Shown here: one piece after another, positions 6,490-10,115 of the stretch
How the letters are laid out: every line of letters begins with the position of its first letter
How positions within the stretch are numbered: position 1 is the stretch's first letter
Assembly: GCA_002428215.1 (NCBI GenBank)
Contig: DIUI01000116.1
Span: forward strand, 1 to 10,115
Length of the DNA: 10,115 nucleotides
Direction: 5' to 3'
Source of the DNA: Prolixibacteraceae bacterium UBA6162
GTDB taxonomy: Bacteria > Bacteroidota > Bacteroidia > Bacteroidales > Prolixibacteraceae
The notes under the pieces: generated by a model
The model's input: the letters and a program-made list of their open reading frames with translations, nothing else
Database searches by the model: none
Told to the model about the DNA's origin: nothing
Program-made: the position numbers and the translations under genes

Positions 6490-6586
6490 CCTTCTAAAGA
6501 TGAAACAAGCTGGGTCTTGTGCTGGCAAATCTTGATAAAGAAAAGCGGATTAGAATTGTTAATGTTGTTGACTAATTTGGTTTTGT

Positions 6587-8059
6587 ATGAGTTATGTTGA
6601 TGTTGTAATATTTCTTCTTTACCTTGCAGGTATTGTACTTTTCGGGAGCTCTTTTTACCGTAAAAACAAATCAGCTTCGGCTTTTACCCTGGGCAATAAT
6701 AACTTTCCGGTATGGGTGGTATCGATGTCGATTTTTGCCACTTTTGTAAGTAGTATCAGTTATTTGGCTATTCCCGGACAGGCATTTTATTCTAATTGGA
6801 ATGCGTTTGCATTTAGTCTGTCGATTCCTTTCGCTTCGTGGATTGCCTTTAAGTTTTTTGTGCCGCTGTATCGGTCGGTAAACAGTCCCTCTGCCTATAC
6901 TTATTTAGAGAACCGGTTTGGTCCATGGGCAAAAATATATGTCTCAATAATGTATCTCTTTACCCAGCTCATGCGTTCGGGAACCATTCTTCTTTTGCTG
7001 GCACTACCCCTCAATGTTATGCTGGGGTGGAATATTGTTTTAATCATTGTGGTTACCGGTTTAAGTGTGATGGTATATTCACTTTTGGGCGGTATTCAGG
7101 CTGTACTCTGGACCGACGCTATTCAGGGCATAATTTTAATAGTGGGTGCTATCGGGAGTGCGTTGGTATTGATGTTTTCTATGCCTGAAGGTCCATCGCA
7201 ACTATTCACAATAGCCATCGCGGATGCAAAATTTAGTCTGGGAAGCTTTGGGCCGTCCTTGTCGCATTCGACTTTCTGGGTGGTTCTGATTTATGGACTT
7301 TTTATCAATCTTCAAAATTACGGGATTGATCAAAATTATGTGCAGCGTTATATGACTGCACGTAATGAACGCGAGGCAAAAAGGTCGGCTCTGTTTGGCG
7401 GACTTTTGTATGTGCCGGTTTCCATGCTGTTTTTTTTCATCGGAACAGCATTGTATAGCTACTATACAGCCGTACCGGGACTTTTACCTGAAGGAACCCC
7501 CAGCGATCGGGTTTTCCCGTTTTTTATCGTCAATCAACTTCCTGTGGGTTTAACTGGGTTGCTTATTGCTTCCATATTTGCAGCCGGTATGAGCACGATA
7601 TCTACCAGTGTAAACAGTTCTGCTACCGTGATTTTAACCGATTACTTTAAATTTAAACCAGGCGATGAAGGGAATGAGGGATCCCGCATGAAAATTTTAT
7701 ATACATCATCCCTTGTTTTTACCCTCATAAGCATAGGAGTGGCTTTGGCTATGATGAATGTTGACAGTATTCTGGAAGCGTGGTGGTCTTTGGCCTCGAT
7801 TTTTAGTGGGGGCATGCTGGGGCTATTCCTTTTGGGATTTCTTGTAAAAGGAGTTTCGAGGAGTGCTGCAATGATTGGTGTGGTTGCCGGAATGCTGGTG
7901 ATTGGATGGATTAGTCTCTCTCCGATGCTTTTGGGAGGTACCAGTTTATCAGGTTTAGCGAGTCCTTTTCATAGCTATTTCTCCATTGTGTTTGGTACGG
8001 CCGCCATTTTCCTGGTTGGGTTCTTGCTGTCGTTGCTACCGGGTAAACGGGTAAAATAA
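6587..8059 (+). CDS. Sodium:solute symporter (SSS family)
   Basis: This 490-residue inner-membrane protein, with about 13 predicted helices, has the SSS layout. TM1 is near 5-22, with an unwound-type segment at SSISYLAIPGQAF (55-67). The family signature YSLLGGIQAVLWTDAIQGIILI lies at 164-185, NYGIDQNYVQRYMTARNEREAKR at 244-266, and the sodium-site helix FAAGMSTISTSVNSSATVILTDYF at 331-354, with several Ser/Thr residues. SSS proteins import sugars, sialic acids, amino acids or vitamins with Na+. The neighbouring LacI, ROK and BNR genes favour a sugar or sugar acid, perhaps sialic-acid-like, but specificity cannot be read. It follows the regulator by 97 bp with no terminator, so read-through is likely. 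The ATG at 6587 fits the start of TM1. Confidence 0.93.
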   Translation: MSYVDVVIFLLYLAGIVLFGSSFYRKNKSASAFTLGNNNFPVWVVSMSIFATFVSSISYLAIPGQAFYSNWNAFAFSLSIPFASWIAFKFFVPLYRSVNSPSAYTYLENRFGPWAKIYVSIMYLFTQLMRSGTILLLLALPLNVMLGWNIVLIIVVTGLSVMVYSLLGGIQAVLWTDAIQGIILIVGAIGSALVLMFSMPEGPSQLFTIAIADAKFSLGSFGPSLSHSTFWVVLIYGLFINLQNYGIDQNYVQRYMTARNEREAKRSALFGGLLYVPVSMLFFFIGTALYSYYTAVPGLLPEGTPSDRVFPFFIVNQLPVGLTGLLIASIFAAGMSTISTSVNSSATVILTDYFKFKPGDEGNEGSRMKILYTSSLVFTLISIGVALAMMNVDSILEAWWSLASIFSGGMLGLFLLGFLVKGVSRSAAMIGVVAGMLVIGWISLSPMLLGGTSLSGLASPFHSYFSIVFGTAAIFLVGFLLSLLPGKRVK

Positions 8060-8077
8060 TAGGCTAACATTCTTGAA

Positions 8078-8213
8078 ATGAAAACAATTAGTGGTGTCGT
8101 AGCTGCCAGCGTTCAAATGAAGGTCACACACAGAAGTGTATCATAAATATGGTTTGCGTGAAGTTGCAATGGTAACTGACATCTCACTTTCCGGACTGAA
8201 TCAGGAAGTGTAA
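8078..8213 (+). pseudogene. Possible remnant of a deleted gene between symporter and BNR protein
   Basis: Two short frames overlap here in different registers. The first starts with an ATG at 8078 and encodes MKTISGVVAASVQMK before stopping at 8144-8146. The second is open from 8121 to a TAA at 8211-8213 and contains KYGLREVAMVTDISLS (from 8145) followed by GLNQEV. Both read like ordinary protein ends. The arrangement would fit a gene whose start and end were joined out of frame by a deletion. The N-terminal residues faintly recall dihydrodipicolinate-synthase/N-acetylneuraminate-lyase proteins, which are common in such loci; I cannot confirm this. A weak imperfect hairpin (8185-8210, CACTTTCC with GGAAGTG) lies inside. 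Ordinary intergenic DNA is the alternative. Confidence 0.25.
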
Positions 8214-8254
8214 TGAATAGCTGATTTTTCAAACTACATTTTAAAACTACACAT

Positions 8255-9352
8255 ATGATTAAGAAAAATTGCATTAAAAGTTCCTGCAGCCAGCCTTTGG
8301 GTTTGCTGCTTCTGCTCGCTGTGCTTTTTACGACTGGCTGCCAGTCGGCTGTTGAACAAAGTACACCACTGACTCCCGTCAAAGATTTTATTTTTGGTGA
8401 GGATCGGGATTTCGAGCAATGTCATGCCAGTACTTTGGTTCCTCGTCCAAAAGGTGATTTCCTTATAGCATGGTTTGGTGGTACACGCGAGGGTGACGAT
8501 GATGTGGGTATTTGGATGACTTCCGGCAAACCTGGAAGTTGGGAAGCACCCTATCTTATAGCAAAAGTCAGGGACGATGCGCACTGGAATCCGGTACTTT
8601 TTACAACGCCCGAGGGAAGAATTTACCTTTACTTTAAGGTAGGCAAAACCATTCCGGCATGGGAAACCTGGGTGAAACACTCCGACGATCAGGGTGCCAC
8701 CTGGTCCGATGCCTATGAGTTGATACCAGGCGACAAGGGTGGACGTGGTCCGGTGAGAAACAAGCCGCTTATCCTCTCTAACGGGCACTGGCTGGCAGGA
8801 GCATCGTTCGAGAACGACGACGAGAAGCTTTGGGATGCATTTGTAGACCGGACAGAAGATGAGGGACTCACTTGGGAGACAACTCCCTATCTTGAAATAG
8901 ATCACACCAGTTTTGAGGGTCGGGGTATCATTCAGCCTACTTTATGGGAGTCTGAACCTGGCAAAGTGCATATGCTATTGCGCAGCACCGCAGGAGCCAT
9001 ATACCGTAGCGATTCCGACGATTATGGTCGCACCTGGAACCCCCCATATGCCATTGATCTTCCCAATCCCAACAGTGGAATTGACGTGGTAAAACTCGAC
9101 AATGGAACCCTGGCTTTATTGTACAACCCTGATGGTGTAAACTGGGGGTCTCGCGGACAACTCTATCTTGCACTTTCATATGACAATGGAGCCACATGGC
9201 CCGATATCGTGGTGATTGAAGATGGACATGTAGACGATGAGTACAGCTATCCCGCAATTATCGCCTCTGGAACTACTGTGGCATACAGTTACACCTGGCA
9301 GCGCGATAAAATTGTGTTTGGTATGGTTACTGACATTCCGTTTAAACCTTGA
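8255..9352 (+). CDS. BNR/Asp-box beta-propeller lipoprotein (sialidase-superfamily, specificity unknown)
   Basis: This 365-residue protein begins with a lipoprotein signal: basic start, hydrophobic run LGLLLLLAVLF (15-25), then TTG-C29 as the lipobox. The mature end (CQSAVEQ) lacks a strong acidic surface-export signal, so it may face the periplasm. Asp-boxes (S-x-D-x-G-x-T-W) stand at 143-150, 254-261 and 308-315, with a degenerate one at 200-207, marking a BNR propeller. Conserved blocks are HASTLVPRP (57-65), AWFGGTREG (72-80) and HWNPVLF (110-116). The FRIP/RIP motif that starts true GH33 sialidases is missing, so sialidase activity is unproven. Related propellers (GH145, PL42) act on rhamnose-glucuronate ends, which is one alternative. 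The symporter upstream may import its product. Confidence 0.82.
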   Translation: MIKKNCIKSSCSQPLGLLLLLAVLFTTGCQSAVEQSTPLTPVKDFIFGEDRDFEQCHASTLVPRPKGDFLIAWFGGTREGDDDVGIWMTSGKPGSWEAPYLIAKVRDDAHWNPVLFTTPEGRIYLYFKVGKTIPAWETWVKHSDDQGATWSDAYELIPGDKGGRGPVRNKPLILSNGHWLAGASFENDDEKLWDAFVDRTEDEGLTWETTPYLEIDHTSFEGRGIIQPTLWESEPGKVHMLLRSTAGAIYRSDSDDYGRTWNPPYAIDLPNPNSGIDVVKLDNGTLALLYNPDGVNWGSRGQLYLALSYDNGATWPDIVVIEDGHVDDEYSYPAIIASGTTVAYSYTWQRDKIVFGMVTDIPFKP

Positions 9353-9370
9353 TCTTTCTATAATTTTGCG

Positions 9371-9415
9371 TAAGTTGCCCGAATCGGTATGCCGGTTCGG
9401 GCAACTTATTTTATT
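9371..9415 (+). terminator. Strong rho-independent terminator after the BNR gene
   Basis: A perfect 13-bp inverted repeat (TAAGTTGCCCGAA at 9371-9383 with TTCGGGCAACTTA at 9396-9408) can extend inward by a T-G and three G-C pairs to a TATG tetraloop. It is followed by TTTTATT. It lies 19 bp past the BNR stop codon, so the BNR gene is the end of its transcript and the next gene needs its own promoter. Confidence 0.9.
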
Positions 9416-9481
9416 AATACAGTTTGGAGATTTTAACCTAATTGTCCCGGAAATGTATCAATTTCGGATTTTGCTGGTAAG

Positions 9482-9499
9482 ATTCAATGTAAATTGAAT
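9482..9499. repeat. AT-rich inverted repeat upstream of the membrane-protein gene
   Basis: ATTCAAT (9482-9488) and ATTGAAT (9493-9499) form a perfect 7-bp inverted repeat around GTAA, about 80 bp before the next start codon. It is too AT-rich for a terminator; a regulator site near the promoter is possible. Confidence 0.3.
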
Positions 9500-9518
9500 A
9501 AAATATTGGTAGCAAAGT

Positions 9519-9579
9519 ATGGCTTCATTCGGTTACTTTGTTAATGTACGCTCTTTGTATTCACAAAAACCGAAGCCAT
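9519..9579 (+). promoter_or_regulatory. Imperfect hairpin covering the start codon of the membrane-protein gene
   Basis: ATGGCTTC (9519-9526) and CGGTT (9530-9534) pair with AACCGAAGCCAT (9568-9579) as 12 pairs with one bulge on the left arm. TTTGT (9537-9541) can add pairs with ACAAA (9563-9567). The right arm holds the first two bases of the ATG at 9578. If transcribed from further upstream, the structure would hide the start codon. A weak -7-like TTACTTTG at 9533-9540 would instead start transcription inside it, in which case the symmetry could be a protein site. Confidence 0.4.
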
Positions 9580-10115
9580 GAACAACCTAAAAACTACCCA
9601 ACTACAAACATTTGTGTTTTTTCCGGCGATAACCATGTTGCTTGGATGGGGTTTGCGTGGCCACATTGGCGGAGGTCCTTTTGGGGCCATGATTCCCGGA
9701 GCGATGATCGCCCTTTCGCTGGCAATGTTATTGAAATTACCCTTTAACATGGCGGCCTTGCTCTCAGTCTTCTCAGTCGTAGGAATTGGTTTGGGTGGTG
9801 AGATGACCTATGGGCAGACCCTCGGATTTTTAAGAAATCCCGAAACAGTCTGGTGGGGTACGTTTGGTACTTCGGTAAAAGGGGGAGTTTGGGGTCTGAC
9901 GGGTGGAGCCTTTATCGCTTTGGGATTGCTGGCAAGCAGGTTGGATAAAAATCGCATTTTTATTGCACTTGCGCTGTTTTTAGCTGGCATGTTACTGGGA
10001 TTTAAGCTTATAAATCAGCCCATGCTACTCTATTTCTCAAATCCCGAAAACCCCCGACCCGAGTCATGGGGGGCACTTCTTCTGGGAAGCCTGGCGGCTT
10101 TGGGTTATCTTAAAT
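9578..10115 (+). CDS. Polytopic membrane protein of unknown function, partial (3' end beyond window)
   Basis: The frame runs from the ATG at 9578 for 179 residues and is still open at the window edge. It is rich in Gly and hydrophobic residues. Predicted membrane segments lie near 11-25, 34-52, 57-73, 98-118, 126-145 and from 164 on. A glycine-rich motif, GWGLRGHIGGGPFGAMIPGA (23-42), joins the first two, and GGEMTYGQT (73-81) follows the third. I recall similar uncharacterised multi-pass proteins with a GWGxRGxxG...GAM motif in Bacteroidota and Planctomycetes, but know no assigned function. It follows the BNR gene after a strong terminator, so it is separately transcribed yet may serve the same pathway, for instance as a transporter. 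No Shine-Dalgarno sequence is visible. Confidence 0.78.
   Translation, partial: MNNLKTTQLQTFVFFPAITMLLGWGLRGHIGGGPFGAMIPGAMIALSLAMLLKLPFNMAALLSVFSVVGIGLGGEMTYGQTLGFLRNPETVWWGTFGTSVKGGVWGLTGGAFIALGLLASRLDKNRIFIALALFLAGMLLGFKLINQPMLLYFSNPENPRPESWGALLLGSLAALGYLK

Noticed and set aside
6505..6520. Small hairpin ACAAG/CTTGT between the regulator and the symporter
   Set aside because: Only five base pairs with no T-run; expected by chance in a window of this size.
8255..9352. Calling the BNR protein a true sialidase (nanH)
   Set aside because: Asp-boxes only show a propeller fold; the RIP-type motif of GH33 is not visible and no sialic acid catabolic gene is in the window.

Overview
The window looks like a chromosomal stretch from a member of the Bacteroidota. 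The evidence is: a short Bacteroidota-type AMP nucleosidase next to holA; several starts (lacI-type, symporter, OsmC, BNR protein) with no visible Shine-Dalgarno sequence; -7 boxes of the TAnnTTTG type; and a lipoprotein-anchored BNR protein. A carotenoid hydroxylase points to a pigmented, perhaps environmental or marine lineage (Marinilabiliales or a related group), but the genus cannot be read from this sequence. No rRNA, tRNA, CRISPR array, insertion sequence or phage gene is visible.

Left part (1-3770), mostly housekeeping. On the minus strand, amn (AMP nucleosidase), holA (DNA polymerase III delta subunit) and a rhomboid protease cut by the window edge form a tight operon; the junctions are TAATG and TAA-ATG. 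A small stand-alone PD-(D/E)XK protein of the HsdR-N type diverges from amn. It is followed by an OsmC-family protein whose second redox cysteine is a serine. OsmC meets a convergent crtZ-type carotene hydroxylase with no base between the two stop codons.

Middle part (3771-8059), a sugar-use locus. A ROK-family sugar kinase (minus strand) diverges from a LacI-family regulator (plus strand) across about 720 bp with no convincing gene. This gap holds a perfect LacI-type operator beside a -7 box, several palindromes and short direct repeats. A 490-residue sodium:solute symporter follows the regulator.

Right part (8060-10115). Between the symporter and the next gene lie two short out-of-register reading frames that may be the scar of a deleted gene. 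A predicted lipoprotein with a BNR/Asp-box beta-propeller follows, then a strong intrinsic terminator, then the start of a polytopic membrane protein of unknown function whose start codon sits in one arm of an imperfect hairpin.

Working model (inference): the BNR lipoprotein acts on or binds a glycan at the cell envelope, the symporter imports a released sugar or sugar acid, the ROK kinase phosphorylates it, and the LacI protein controls the locus through the operator before its own gene. The substrate is unknown. The most unusual material is the BNR protein, which lacks the classical sialidase signature, and the uncharacterised membrane protein after it.
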